64,000 nt of DNA from Aquabacterium sp. NJ1 (GCF_000768065.1 NZ_JRKM01000001.1:62001-126000); one strand, 5' to 3'. Counted from the stretch's first letter, positions 1 through 8,849 are shown. Numbers and translations are program-made. The notes: a model not told the origin generated them from the letters alone.

Positions 1-127
1 TCTGGTCACCCAGAACGATGAAGGATCGTCCCATTTGTCTTGCCCTGTCTTTTTGTTGCCCGGACTCTATCAATCAGGTGTAACGAAATTGTTTCGCTCG
101 TAATTCAAATCAATGAATGGACCAAAT

Positions 128-751
128 TCAAGCTCTTCGGTGAAAGTCCCTGATCGCTGTCCCCATCAGCGTGCCGATGACCACAGGCACGCATGGCACG
201 GCCAGGGGGTGCAAGGTGATGGGCAGCACAAACGCCAGGACGGTTGCGCAACTGGTCAGGATGGCCAAGCAGGCATACAAGGCGAACATCTCCGGGCTGT
301 GGTGCAGGAACTCCTTGGCTTTGACCAGTCGCACAAGGCAGCCATCCACCAAGGCAGCAGCCGGGAAGGCCAACAGCCAGGGGAGCCACTCCAGCAGCAT
401 GGCCAGGCGGAAGCTGGCGAGCAGCAGCAGTGCGTCAATCGAGCGGAAGTAGGGGTTGTTGAACAGCCGTTGGTTGACCGAGGCCATTTCTCGCCCGACT
501 GCTGCGTTGACGCCATCCACGGGGCCCGCGTCTTTGGATGAGGGGACGGGTGATGCCTGACGTGCAGCATGCTGCATGCTCATCGCACGCGACAGCATGC
601 GGATGCCCGCGTCTTTGCCCCAGAACACCGCCGCATTGGCGTATTCCGTGCGCAGTTGCTCTATGAACCGTTCTGGCGGGTGGGCGGACGGCACATAGAG
701 CACCAGAACCAGCAATGCCAGCAGAGACACCACGGCCATCGCCCTGATCAT
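128..751 (-). CDS. DUF4400 conjugative-element membrane protein
   Basis: A 207-residue protein with an N-terminal membrane segment (about residues 4-20) and further hydrophobic stretches near residues 105-135 and 155-185. Its length, membrane pattern and position directly after traD match the DUF4400 family, which follows traD in SXT-type integrative elements. Its role in transfer is not known; an inner-membrane partner of the transfer machinery is the usual assumption. The start codon overlaps the traD stop by 4 bp, so the two are translationally coupled. Family assignment rests on composition and synteny. Confidence 0.8.
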   Translation of the reverse strand: MIRAMAVVSLLALLVLVLYVPSAHPPERFIEQLRTEYANAAVFWGKDAGIRMLSRAMSMQHAARQASPVPSSKDAGPVDGVNAAVGREMASVNQRLFNNPYFRSIDALLLLASFRLAMLLEWLPWLLAFPAAALVDGCLVRLVKAKEFLHHSPEMFALYACLAILTSCATVLAFVLPITLHPLAVPCVPVVIGTLMGTAIRDFHRRA

Positions 752-2655
752 GCCGCCCTCCTGATGGGTTGATCGTCCCCTTGCGCATCCGGATCCAGGA
801 TGGGGAAGCGGCCTTTGATGATGCGCCCGCCAGACACCGAGGCAAAGTACTGAAGGTTGGGCAGTTTGCCCAGGACATCGGCGGGCACCATCTCCTCGAA
901 GCTCTCGGAGAGCTGGCTTGAATAGCTGGTCGAGAAGTCACCCAGATGGGTGTCTGCACCATGCCCCAGCCCAACGCGCATTGAGTGGATGGCGGTCTTG
1001 CCAAAGGTCTCCACGATGAAATCCTGCGTGGGGCGATCCTTCGATCGCAGGGCGATCAGGTTGTTCAGGTTACCCAGAGCCATGCGCGCCGCCGCTTCGC
1101 TGCCCAGGCGTTTGGCCAAGTCGGCAAGTGTCTGCATCGCACAGGTGGTGTAGATACCGCCTTCCGCACCCTTGTTGAGGATCTCGATCAAGGGCTGGTT
1201 GATGACGTTGGCCACCTCATCCACAAACAGGGCAATGCGCCGGTAACCGCCCAGGTTGTAGCGCATGCCCGCCCGTGCGGCCAGGTCGGCCAATGCCAGT
1301 GCGCCGATGGCAGATGCCACCGAAGGGTCCGGCAGCGAATCCAGGCACATGTACAGCACATGTCCGCCGCGCTCGATTTTCTCGAAGTTCATGATCGGGC
1401 GCATGTCGTTGGCGTCGAACGGGTCGGGCGACAGCGTGCGGCCCAGGTCGCCCGAGGTCAGCATCGACAGCACGGGCAACAGGTTGGCGGTGATCTTCTG
1501 GTAGTGCTCGCGGTTGTGCCTGAAGGTTCGCACCTGGGCATCGATCACCTTGCTGCGTTGTGACTGGGCAATGTGGTGTTCGTAGTACGCGACGAAAGCC
1601 ATCAACTCGGCGCTGGCAGCTTCTGATGGACGCTTCATGTGGCCTCGATGGGCCTCCTGCATCAGCTTCTTCATCTCGGGCAACTCGCGCCAGGCGGGCC
1701 CTAAAGTTTCCTCATAGAAGCGGCGCAGAGAGCCCTCCAGCACGGGTTCGATGCCACCCTCGATGTAGCGGGTCAGCTTGGCCAGGTTGGGTCGTTCTTC
1801 CAGTTCGACCAGGCCTTGGACGACCACGTTGACCGCATCCCAGCCGAAGGCGGAGAACGCGCCAGCCGTGTCCGGCGGCATGATCGATTGGATGCGGGAT
1901 GCAATCTCGGTGGGCTTTTGCCAGTTGAAGGTGAAGTCCAGCCGCACACCGGCTTCCGGGAAGGCCGGGTGAAACTCCATGAAGGTGTCGGGCTCACGCC
2001 AGTCCTGGCAGGCGCGCTCAACCACGCGCTTGAGGCGACGGCTGTTCTTGGGGTCGATGACGATCACCACGTCGCCGCGCCTGACGGCCTGGGTGATGAG
2101 GTTGGCCAGGGCCACACCTTTGCCGGATTGGGTGGTGCCGACCAGCAGCGTGCCGCCTTCGAAGTTCTGCAAGGGGCGATGCAGTGCAACCTCATGGGGC
2201 TCAACGCCGTGTATGTAGGGCAAGCCGATCTCGGCATCTGGTTGGGGTGCGCTGTCATAGCCCAGCAGACTCAAGAGGCGCGGAGACACCGTGAAGTCGC
2301 GGTAGTCGATCTTGGCCAGTTCATACAGGCGCTGAGAGTGCACGGGCCGCCACTCGAAGCCGAAGCCAAGGAAAACGGCTGTTGGATCCTGACACCACCG
2401 TGCCTGAGTTTGCGTGCTGATTACCTGGATGGCATGACCAGCCAGCGACGCCCTCAGCACGAGAATGCGCAGCGCCTGCGAGAACCTGAGGGCGCTCATG
2501 CCGAGGCAAGTGATGGAAAGGGGGAAGGCGAGAATGCGGGGCAGTTGGCCGATAGCGCCGACCGCTGTGAAGAACATCAACGCGATGCCCCAGGCAAGGC
2601 CTGCATAGGCCTCGTAGGCGTGGCGCCATGGCATTTCATAGCGGCGGATGGGCAT
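748..2655 (-). CDS. traD: TraD-type conjugative coupling ATPase (SXT/TOL subfamily)
   Basis: This 635-residue protein is the type IV coupling protein that delivers the relaxase-DNA complex to the mating channel. The N-terminus has two membrane segments (about residues 18-60). A Walker A motif GTTQSGKG lies near residues 171-178 and a Walker B RIALFVDEVAN near residue 450. In Walker A, Lys is followed by Gly where Thr/Ser is usual, so the P-loop is slightly atypical. The start was set at the ATG behind GGGAGGGTGAC; a longer in-frame start lies 30 bp upstream. It begins 1 bp after the traI-like stop and overlaps the DUF4400 gene by 4 bp, giving one operon. Confidence 0.93.
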   Translation of the reverse strand: MPIRRYEMPWRHAYEAYAGLAWGIALMFFTAVGAIGQLPRILAFPLSITCLGMSALRFSQALRILVLRASLAGHAIQVISTQTQARWCQDPTAVFLGFGFEWRPVHSQRLYELAKIDYRDFTVSPRLLSLLGYDSAPQPDAEIGLPYIHGVEPHEVALHRPLQNFEGGTLLVGTTQSGKGVALANLITQAVRRGDVVIVIDPKNSRRLKRVVERACQDWREPDTFMEFHPAFPEAGVRLDFTFNWQKPTEIASRIQSIMPPDTAGAFSAFGWDAVNVVVQGLVELEERPNLAKLTRYIEGGIEPVLEGSLRRFYEETLGPAWRELPEMKKLMQEAHRGHMKRPSEAASAELMAFVAYYEHHIAQSQRSKVIDAQVRTFRHNREHYQKITANLLPVLSMLTSGDLGRTLSPDPFDANDMRPIMNFEKIERGGHVLYMCLDSLPDPSVASAIGALALADLAARAGMRYNLGGYRRIALFVDEVANVINQPLIEILNKGAEGGIYTTCAMQTLADLAKRLGSEAAARMALGNLNNLIALRSKDRPTQDFIVETFGKTAIHSMRVGLGHGADTHLGDFSTSYSSQLSESFEEMVPADVLGKLPNLQYFASVSGGRIIKGRFPILDPDAQGDDQPIRRAA

Positions 2656-2656
2656 G

Positions 2657-4363
2657 TCACCCTCCCTTTGCCTCGGGCGAGGCAAAGGCTTCCATGTCTA
2701 CGCCGTTGATGAAGCGCGGGGCTATGGTCAAACCCACGGTCGATGTGCCGTTGAAATCTCTTGAGGTTGTGGGGGGGCCTTTCTCCTTGGCGCGAATCAG
2801 CATGTGCACATCAGACAGCGCACGCAGGGCCACAGAGGGTTGAATGCCGCGCCGCTCGAATTCGTGCAGAGGCACAAACACCCCCAACGCGACAGTGCAA
2901 CACTGGGCGGGTCCAGTACCTGTGTTCAAGGTGTTGACCACCTCGGTCAACGCGTCGCGCACCACGGGGTTGAGGCGCAGCGGCGCTTGAAGACCTATCG
3001 TCGCTTGCTGAGTTGTTTGGGTGTCGCTTGTCGATGCCAATGCAGATGGAGGGGCGGTCGATAACAGTGCCGCTTCGGCTTGAGCGTCCTGGCGATGCGA
3101 AGCTGCTTGATGGGTTTGCCCGGAGTTGCCTGGGATGAGCGAGAGTTGGGTGCCTGGCGGGCCATCCGGTAGAGGCGGTGGTGCGACCGGTTCGGCTGCT
3201 TGCGCTGATGGAGGGTTTTGGCGTGGGGAGCTTGTGAGGCTCTCCGCCAGAGGGGGCGGTAACGGGTCATGCCCTGCAAACAGAATGGCTGTTGAGGATA
3301 GTTTGACCGCTTCGATCTTGGCCTTGCCGCCTGGTGGTTGGATGAGCCAGGTAGAGTTTCCTGCGGACGTGGGTTCGAAGACACCGGCCAGCATGAGCAC
3401 TTCCATGATGGTTTCTGGTGCTTTGGGGATGCCCGGTAGCTGCGCAGTGTCCAGCAGCTTTTGGATGTCTTCTGCAGCGCTGGGCCAGGCCAGGAACAGA
3501 CCATCGGGGCCGAACCAGACGCGAGACTTTTCGCGATTGGCCTGCCACCCCGCGTTGGAGCCCGCGAGATGCCTCAGCGCGTCAACCAGGTAGCGTTCAA
3601 GGTGCGAGCCATATTGAGGCGTGCCGTAGCGGTCGGCGTTGGCCAGCAGGTTGCGGTCAATCACCAGCGCCAAGGAGCGGCGAACCAACTCGTCCAGCAC
3701 GTTGTGATCTCGATACTGCGAGATGCCACTGACGCTGGCCATGAGGTGAGGCACGATGACCGTGTTGTCTTCAGCCAGGAAATGCATGACCGCTGGTGGC
3801 ACAACATGAGCCAGCGTGAACACGCCCAGGCTGCGTGTCTCAATGGCTTGTGGGCGCCAGCGCAAGAAGTAGCGGCCTGCCTGGCGTGCGATCAGCCAAT
3901 CACTCAGTGGCAGCAGGTAGGCTGGCCAGACTTCGTCCGGGGCGTCGGTCACGATGATGTGACTGAGCACCCGATGGGCCTCGCAGCAAAGCCCCGCAAC
4001 GAAGGTGGCCAGGCGCCAGCGCGGCTCAAGGTGCCGACGTGCCGAGATGGTGGAGCGGCCGGAGAAAATGTGGGCGTCGGTACCTTGCAGGCTGAAGAAG
4101 CTGACTTCCATGCCCAGGCGCAGCAGGCCGCCAGGGATGCAGAAATAGTTGTCGGATGTGGCCGGCAGCAGGTGTACCAAGCTGGCATATCGCCTGATCA
4201 GCGACATGATGGTCTGCTCGAAATCTGCGCGGTCAGACCCATGGCAGAGCTTGATTCGGACGATCAGGTCATCGTGTTGCGACAGCAGATCATCAAGGGG
4301 CAGGGCCTCGAAGCCGGGATCTGACGATGCAAAAGTGCTGTGTGGCTGAGATGGGGCAAGCAT
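2657..4363 (-). CDS. traI: TraI-like MobH relaxase homologue with apparently degenerate active site
   Basis: About 568 residues, with the layout of the TraI_2/MobH relaxase family: an N-terminal HD-like domain (LLPATS and PGGLLRLGMEV, near residues 60-90) and a C-terminal domain carrying WFGPDGLFLAWPSA and PGIPKAPETIMEVLMLAG, as in the TraI C-terminal family. MobH enzymes normally show HH-x3-GG-x3-H and a later HD pair. Here the corresponding positions read N-Y, L and C-E, so the metal ligands appear to be lost. A Pro/Gln-rich linker follows near residues 400-470. It is cotranscribed with traD. The start is uncertain: in-frame alternatives lie at 4402 and, as TTG, at 4423. It may be structural or regulatory, with a working relaxase outside the window. 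Confidence 0.82.
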   Translation of the reverse strand: MLAPSQPHSTFASSDPGFEALPLDDLLSQHDDLIVRIKLCHGSDRADFEQTIMSLIRRYASLVHLLPATSDNYFCIPGGLLRLGMEVSFFSLQGTDAHIFSGRSTISARRHLEPRWRLATFVAGLCCEAHRVLSHIIVTDAPDEVWPAYLLPLSDWLIARQAGRYFLRWRPQAIETRSLGVFTLAHVVPPAVMHFLAEDNTVIVPHLMASVSGISQYRDHNVLDELVRRSLALVIDRNLLANADRYGTPQYGSHLERYLVDALRHLAGSNAGWQANREKSRVWFGPDGLFLAWPSAAEDIQKLLDTAQLPGIPKAPETIMEVLMLAGVFEPTSAGNSTWLIQPPGGKAKIEAVKLSSTAILFAGHDPLPPPLAESLTSSPRQNPPSAQAAEPVAPPPLPDGPPGTQLSLIPGNSGQTHQAASHRQDAQAEAALLSTAPPSALASTSDTQTTQQATIGLQAPLRLNPVVRDALTEVVNTLNTGTGPAQCCTVALGVFVPLHEFERRGIQPSVALRALSDVHMLIRAKEKGPPTTSRDFNGTSTVGLTIAPRFINGVDMEAFASPEAKGG

Positions 4364-4631
4364 GGTGGTCCATTGCAAATGACCCAGCCATTTGGTCACC
4401 ATGCATTGCCGTGCGCACCTCAAAATGGCGTCTGTTCATTTGGGCTTTCGCCATCAAAGCTTGAATGCTGGGGGGCAATTGCAGATCAAAGCGATGGGCG
4501 TCGATCAGCCTGATACCTTGGCCTTGACTCTGCATGCAACGACGAGGATGCGGGCCCGTTGGTCGCGAAGCCATGGAACTTGCAATGTAGGATGTTGGAA
4601 TCCAAACTCGGCGTAGCCAAACACTGCAATC

Positions 4632-4967
4632 ATGACCACGTACCAAGAACTCCTTGCCCAGAAAGCCGCCCTGGACAAGCAGGCTGCGGAGCTGGACAGG
4701 CAATTGCAGGATGCCCGCAAGGCAGAGCGAGCTGGGGTGATTGACCACATCAAGCAACTGTTGGCTGCCAATGGTTTGACTGTGGCTGACCTGGGGTTGA
4801 AAGCCGGTGTGGCGACCCGCTCCAGTGCTACAGCAGGAAGCAAGGTCGCCCCAAAATATTGCAACGTTGACACGGGCGAGACCTGGAGCGGACGAGGACT
4901 TCAGCCTAAGTGGATCAAGGCCGCGTTGGCCGCGGGCAAGACGCTGGATCAACTGAAAGTAGGTTGA
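4632..4967 (+). CDS. H-NS-like nucleoid protein
   Basis: A 111-residue protein of the H-NS/MvaT/Bv3F class found in Burkholderiales. Residues 1-45 are charged and heptad-like (LAQKAALDKQAAELDRQLQ) and should form the oligomerisation coiled coil. The C-terminus carries the DNA-binding signature ETWSGRGLQPKWI followed by a conserved AGKTLDQL tail. Such proteins silence AT-rich horizontally acquired DNA, and plasmid-borne copies reduce the fitness cost of the element. It is transcribed toward the flhC-like gene and their ends overlap by 53 bp. No strong ribosome-binding site is visible. Confidence 0.9.
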   Translation: MTTYQELLAQKAALDKQAAELDRQLQDARKAERAGVIDHIKQLLAANGLTVADLGLKAGVATRSSATAGSKVAPKYCNVDTGETWSGRGLQPKWIKAALAAGKTLDQLKVG

Positions 4968-5565
4968 TTACAAGGCCATCGGTTGATGGGGCAGTCGCAG
5001 GTGAGGTCGCCATCCGGTTCTTGGGAAACGAGGCCTGGAGCCGAGGGTCACAACTGTATCGCTGTACCAGTTTGCAGAACGGACAGTTGTCGCCCAAGTG
5101 GACCACGGTGCCGATGGCCATCAGCACATCGCTGCCGCAGGTCGGGCAAGCGAGGACCTCGAACACCGGGGTGCAGGCCAGCCAGATGCCATCGGTGTGC
5201 GATGCCAGATCAAACGCCCGGTCAAAACTGATGCGGTGCGGACACTGGCAGACGGCTTGGTATCCACGATAGGCGCTGACCAGCGTCTCTGCGGCGCCGA
5301 AGCCAGTGTTGCGCAGGCGGCGGTACATCGACATGAAGATCGAGGATTCTGCCCGCGCAATGAGGTTGGCGCCGTGATACCACTCCAGGGAGTTGGGTGG
5401 ACGTCCGCGTGGTATGGCTTGTGGGTCGTTGAAGAACAACCTCTGCACATCCCGAGGGTTGAGCCCTGTGAGGTGATGGATGGTGCGCACCCGGGCGCCC
5501 AGTTGGGCACAGTCTTGCGCCAGGCGTATGGCGCACAAATGGCGGTCAGCACGTGTTGACATCAT
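4915..5565 (-). CDS. FlhC-like transcriptional activator (SetC/AcaC type)
   Basis: This 216-residue protein matches FlhC. The N-terminal half has the helical region (RLAQDCAQLGARVRTIHHLTG), then EWYHGANLIARAESSIF, then a C-terminal zinc site with two CxxC pairs, CPTC near residue 141 and CPFC near residue 162. FlhC pairs with FlhD to form a DNA-binding activator. In SXT/R391 (SetCD) and IncA/C plasmids (AcaCD), such pairs switch on the conjugation genes. Nothing flagellar lies nearby, so that role is inferred here. The start follows a strong GGAGGGGG site. The flhD-like gene ends 12 bp upstream. Confidence 0.88.
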   Translation of the reverse strand: MMSTRADRHLCAIRLAQDCAQLGARVRTIHHLTGLNPRDVQRLFFNDPQAIPRGRPPNSLEWYHGANLIARAESSIFMSMYRRLRNTGFGAAETLVSAYRGYQAVCQCPHRISFDRAFDLASHTDGIWLACTPVFEVLACPTCGSDVLMAIGTVVHLGDNCPFCKLVQRYSCDPRLQASFPKNRMATSPATAPSTDGLVINLLSVDPASCPRPTRP

Positions 5566-5577
5566 GGCCCCCTCCGA

Positions 5578-5898
5578 TCACGACGTGCTTGCGGGCACCA
5601 TGGACGCGAGTTGCCGTGGCCTTGGCGCATGAACAGCGGCCAGCGATGCCTGAAGCGGCGCGGGTGCCTTGAGCAAGGCAAGCAAATCCTGGCGTGGAGG
5701 GAAGAGGGTGCTTTGGCCGATTTGAGCGACGAATGCCCACAACTGTTCCTGGCTCATGGCACCAAGGAAATCTGCTTGTGCGGCATCCAACCCGAACTTG
5801 CAGCATGTCGATACCCGATCTTGCGCAATGCCCAGCCTGATGGCCTGCAACAGGTACAAATTGGTCAACTGCACATCGGTGAACTGGATGCTGCTCAT
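5578..5898 (-). CDS. FlhD-like transcriptional activator (SetD/AcaD type)
   Basis: A 106-residue protein resembling FlhD: FTDVQLTNLYLLQAIRLGIAQ followed by DRVSTCCKFGLDAAQADFLGAMS matches the FlhD helical core, and the length is close to the family norm. It is first in a two-gene operon with the flhC-like gene, the same order as flhDC. An AGGAG site precedes the ATG. The pair probably forms a heteromer that activates transfer genes of the element. The Ala/Pro-rich C-terminal 30 residues are not typical of chromosomal FlhD. Confidence 0.85.
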   Translation of the reverse strand: MSSIQFTDVQLTNLYLLQAIRLGIAQDRVSTCCKFGLDAAQADFLGAMSQEQLWAFVAQIGQSTLFPPRQDLLALLKAPAPLQASLAAVHAPRPRQLASMVPASTS

Positions 5899-6136
5899 GG
5901 TCTTCTCCTGTTGGTGTGCCCAGATGCGAGTCGAGATGGGCCAGGTATTGCGGCGAGGTATGACTGCTTTGGTGTTGTGTGTGTGGAGTGACGGGTCGGC
6001 TCAGCATATTCATGACCACGCCATGGAATCAATGCCCGAGTGCGGGGGGATGGCGTGTTTGCCACCGACAACAGCCTGCATTGCCTGCCGCATTTGTCAC
6101 CGTCAATGAGCGTCATGCCTGGAACTTGAGCGTGGA

Positions 6137-6170
6137 ATTAAAAAACCACCAGAGCCAAGGCCCTGGTGGT
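6137..6170 (-). terminator. Rho-independent terminator after the DUF932 gene
   Basis: The 8-bp stem ACCACCAG/CTGGTGGT (6145-6152 with 6163-6170) encloses a 10-nt loop. Read on the minus strand, it is followed by a run of six T residues. It lies about 20 bp beyond the DUF932 stop codon and should end the 9462-6190 transcript. Confidence 0.88.
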
Positions 6171-6189
6171 GAATCACTGTGATCCGAGA

Positions 6190-7251
6190 TCAGATGGCTT
6201 GTGCCAAATCCTTCCATTCCTTGACTGGCAGTTCGATCAATTTCCCGCCCAGGGCTTCAAACTCGGTGGCACGGTCGTAGTCCTCAACTTCCTGTGAGAA
6301 GTGCGTGACGGCATTCACCAGGCCATACCCCGACAGATCACCTTCGGCGATCAGGTGTCGCAGCACACCGGCGCGTTCAGCGTCATTCAATGTGTAGCGC
6401 TGAGCCAGCACTTCCACCGTCTTGACAGGGTTGCCGACGAGGTGAATCTGCAAGGTCTTTTGCATCTTCTGCGCAGCCTGCATGAACGTTGCCTCAGACA
6501 CGGCCGCCTGCACCACGTCGCGAACCTTCAGGAAGAAGGCCTTGTCGTCGGCTTGCAAGGTGTCGTCCTTGAAGACCATGATGCTTTCATCGGACCCGAG
6601 CGCTCGCCCGACGTGTGTTTTGCGCAAGGAGCGGTCTGAAGCAATCAGACCATTGCGGCACACCAGTCGGTACAGCAAGGGCTGAACCGACAGCGTGCCT
6701 TGTCCTACCTCCGAGTTGGAGATGACCACGCCAGCCTGGACGATGTCGCCAGGGGCCATCTCGACTTTCAATTGCGGCGTGATGCACTTGATGTACATCC
6801 TCGTGTCGGTGAGTTCCACCGATTCGAAGCGAACATCAGGCAATTGCTGCAGGATGGGCAGCACACTTTCGGCCAGATCGTAGTTGTCAAGGCGGCGGTA
6901 GCGGTCTGACAGCACGGCCCGGACGTTGCCATCGAGCGTGCGGATCATGCGGCGGTCATCGTCGCTTTGCAGCCAGGTGTTCACGTTGCGGTCCAGCAGG
7001 ACCGGCTGCTCTGAGCGCATGCGCTCAAAGTACGCATAGGGAATCTTCAGCTTGTCAGCCAACTGGCGGCGCGCCAGCGGCATGACGCCATAGGGCGTGG
7101 AGACCCCGCCTTCACCAATGACGAGGCGGGTCTCGCCTGTGTCATCGGTGTCGTGCCGCAGCAGCGACGATGGGACCACCAGGTCCTTCTTTGATTGCAA
7201 CTGGCGCTCAAGTTCATGGGCCAGGCTCACCAGGGAACGTCCGCTTCTCAT
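6190..7251 (-). CDS. DUF932 plasmid/phage-type protein
   Basis: About 353 residues. The region IPYAYFERMRSEQPVLLDRN followed by GNVRAVLSDRYRRLDNYDLAE is the hallmark of DUF932 proteins carried by plasmids, ICEs and phages. Their biochemical role is not established; they usually sit near single-strand DNA and replication functions. The start was placed at the ATG behind CAGGAGCTTGAT rather than at an upstream in-frame start. It is the last gene of a minus-strand operon and is followed by a clear terminator. The 222-bp spacer before it contains three strong hairpins. Confidence 0.88.
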   Translation of the reverse strand: MRSGRSLVSLAHELERQLQSKKDLVVPSSLLRHDTDDTGETRLVIGEGGVSTPYGVMPLARRQLADKLKIPYAYFERMRSEQPVLLDRNVNTWLQSDDDRRMIRTLDGNVRAVLSDRYRRLDNYDLAESVLPILQQLPDVRFESVELTDTRMYIKCITPQLKVEMAPGDIVQAGVVISNSEVGQGTLSVQPLLYRLVCRNGLIASDRSLRKTHVGRALGSDESIMVFKDDTLQADDKAFFLKVRDVVQAAVSEATFMQAAQKMQKTLQIHLVGNPVKTVEVLAQRYTLNDAERAGVLRHLIAEGDLSGYGLVNAVTHFSQEVEDYDRATEFEALGGKLIELPVKEWKDLAQAI

Positions 7252-7300
7252 ATCAAGCTCCTGTTCGGGAAAGAAATGGCGGAGACGGCATAATCCACAA

Positions 7301-7379
7301 GCGGGGATGCACATCCCCGCCAGGGTTGATGACGGATGGGTGTTGACCCATCCACACAGGGCGCGAAAAGATTCGCGCC
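7301..7379. repeat. Three consecutive hairpins in the primase-DUF932 spacer
   Basis: Three separate perfect inverted repeats lie within 80 bp: GCGGGGATG/CATCCCCGC with a 2-nt loop (7301-7320), GGATGGGT/ACCCATCC with a 4-nt loop (7334-7353), and GGCGCGAA/TTCGCGCC with a 4-nt loop (7360-7379). None is followed by a T-run, so simple termination is unlikely. Possible roles are RNA processing or attenuation between primase and DUF932, a protein-binding array, or a single-strand origin or oriT-like site. Confidence 0.8.
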
Positions 7380-7473
7380 AGACTCAAAAAACACGCGTAC
7401 AAAACGCCAGGGCTGTCTTTGCCTTGCCGTGCGGCTTTGCCTGGTTTGACAGCTACCAGTGGGGGAAACTGGT

Positions 7474-8484
7474 TCAGGCGGTCTGGGCGGTGTGCTCCGC
7501 CTTGGCCAACCACACATCGGCCCAGTCGGTGCCCGGCGTCTTGGGTAAGAGCACCCGCACTTGCCGAGGGCCGCTCTGGCGCTCCTGCTTCTTCAGCCGC
7601 CGAGCCAGTGCAAATGCAAACATCTGGCCGTCAAAGTCCGCGTGGGCATCGTTGTCGGCATAGATGCAGATGCTCTGCACCGAGTCGGGCAGCCACAGCT
7701 TTTCCAGGTTCCCGGCATTGAGGCCTGCCCACACGGGTTTGCCGGTGGCCAGGTGTACCGCCATGGCGGTCTCGATGCCCTCGGCAATCGCCAGCTCGTG
7801 CTCGGGCTCGAACAAGCGCACGGCCGCACCATTGATGCCTGAGGAAAGCACCTTCTTTGCATCGCGCACATTGGCCTTGCGGCCATCCTTCAGGTACGTA
7901 CGGTGCAGCGTGACGGCATGCCCATCAGCGCCCTGGATGCAAGCCAGCATGGCGGCGTATTCGGCCACTTTGCGCGACTTGCCCGAGGTCGGGTCTTTCT
8001 CGTAGTAACCCAGCGCTGGATGCAGTCGCAGCACCTTGGGGTAGTGGGCCAAGGCGAGCCGCCGATCGGACAGGTAGCGGTCTACCTCGTCACCGGGCGT
8101 CACGGGCTTGGCTTCTTCCCAGAGCCGCTTGGCCAGGGCCTTCATGCGCTCGGCCGAAGGTTCTGGGGACACCACGTGCTGTGCAGAGGGCGAGGTGCCC
8201 ACCACGCGTTCGACTTCCTTGAGTGCGGTGTTGAAATCCAGGCCCACGACGGCCTGCAGCAGCTTGAAGCCACCTCCGGCACCACAGGCTCGGCAGTGGT
8301 AGTTGCCTTCACCGAATTTGTCGGTGTACTGAAATCGATCCGTGCCGCCACAGAGCGGGCAGGGCTGGTTGCGCTTCTTGAGGATCTGCTCGCCAACGCC
8401 CAGGCTGCCAAGGATTTCGGTCCAGCGGCCATGGGCTCGGCGTTTGACGTCTTCAATGCGAGCTTCGTACTCGGGATTGTTCAT
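7474..8484 (-). CDS. Zinc-finger/Toprim DNA primase (phage P4/T7-like)
   Basis: About 336 residues. Residues 30-65 hold a primase-type zinc ribbon (CPLCGG...CRACGAGG). A Toprim-like domain follows, with AIAEGIETAMAV near residue 240 and ICIYADND near residue 285; the acidic residues of both are in place. The protein should lay down RNA primers on the transferred or replicating strand of the element. No helicase domain is present, so a separate helicase would be needed. The start is the ATG preceded by GGAG, which removes a 68-residue in-frame upstream extension of low plausibility. It lies in an operon with the two genes upstream. Confidence 0.9.
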   Translation of the reverse strand: MNNPEYEARIEDVKRRAHGRWTEILGSLGVGEQILKKRNQPCPLCGGTDRFQYTDKFGEGNYHCRACGAGGGFKLLQAVVGLDFNTALKEVERVVGTSPSAQHVVSPEPSAERMKALAKRLWEEAKPVTPGDEVDRYLSDRRLALAHYPKVLRLHPALGYYEKDPTSGKSRKVAEYAAMLACIQGADGHAVTLHRTYLKDGRKANVRDAKKVLSSGINGAAVRLFEPEHELAIAEGIETAMAVHLATGKPVWAGLNAGNLEKLWLPDSVQSICIYADNDAHADFDGQMFAFALARRLKKQERQSGPRQVRVLLPKTPGTDWADVWLAKAEHTAQTA

Positions 8485-8531
8485 GATGAACTCCGTGTTC
8501 GTGACATGCCCTCCTGAGGGGAGTGCAGTTG

Positions 8532-8849
8532 TCAGCCGCGAGGGCGAACCGATGGGGTGAACAACTGCCCCGCCTGAAGTGCTTCGATCACGCTGTGCTC
8601 GACGAACTCCCAGGGCAGGTGGTGCTGGGTGTGCAAGACCTGGCCTTTGTCGTCCAGGCGCTCGACCTTGAAACCTGCCTGGCTCCATAACACGCGGTAG
8701 CTCAGCCAGTCGGCACCGGCGATGACAAAGATGCGGCCGGCTTGGCCGGTCAAGACTTCGCTTTCCTTGACCAGGAACTCGATGTCCTGTGGTTCAACAA
8801 CCATGAGCATGGGGATGCGGTGGCCATGGGGATAGGTTTGTTTGTGCAT
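8532..8849 (-). CDS. Hypothetical protein, 105 aa
   Basis: Not recognised as a named family. The sequence looks globular and soluble, with a stretch reading VVEPQDIEFLVKESEVLTGQ and a C-terminal VEHSVIEALQAGQLF. It has no signal peptide or membrane segment. The ATG at 8849 follows GGAG with 6-nt spacing, which makes it a better start than the long upstream extension. It lies 47 bp upstream of the primase gene on the same strand, so a role in replication or maintenance of the element is possible but unproven. Confidence 0.72.
   Translation of the reverse strand: MHKQTYPHGHRIPMLMVVEPQDIEFLVKESEVLTGQAGRIFVIAGADWLSYRVLWSQAGFKVERLDDKGQVLHTQHHLPWEFVEHSVIEALQAGQLFTPSVRPRG

Noticed and set aside
5899..6136. 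Short minus-strand frame (about 73 codons) upstream of the flhD-like gene
   Set aside because: No convincing ribosome-binding site and biased composition; more likely the promoter region of the flhDC-like operon.
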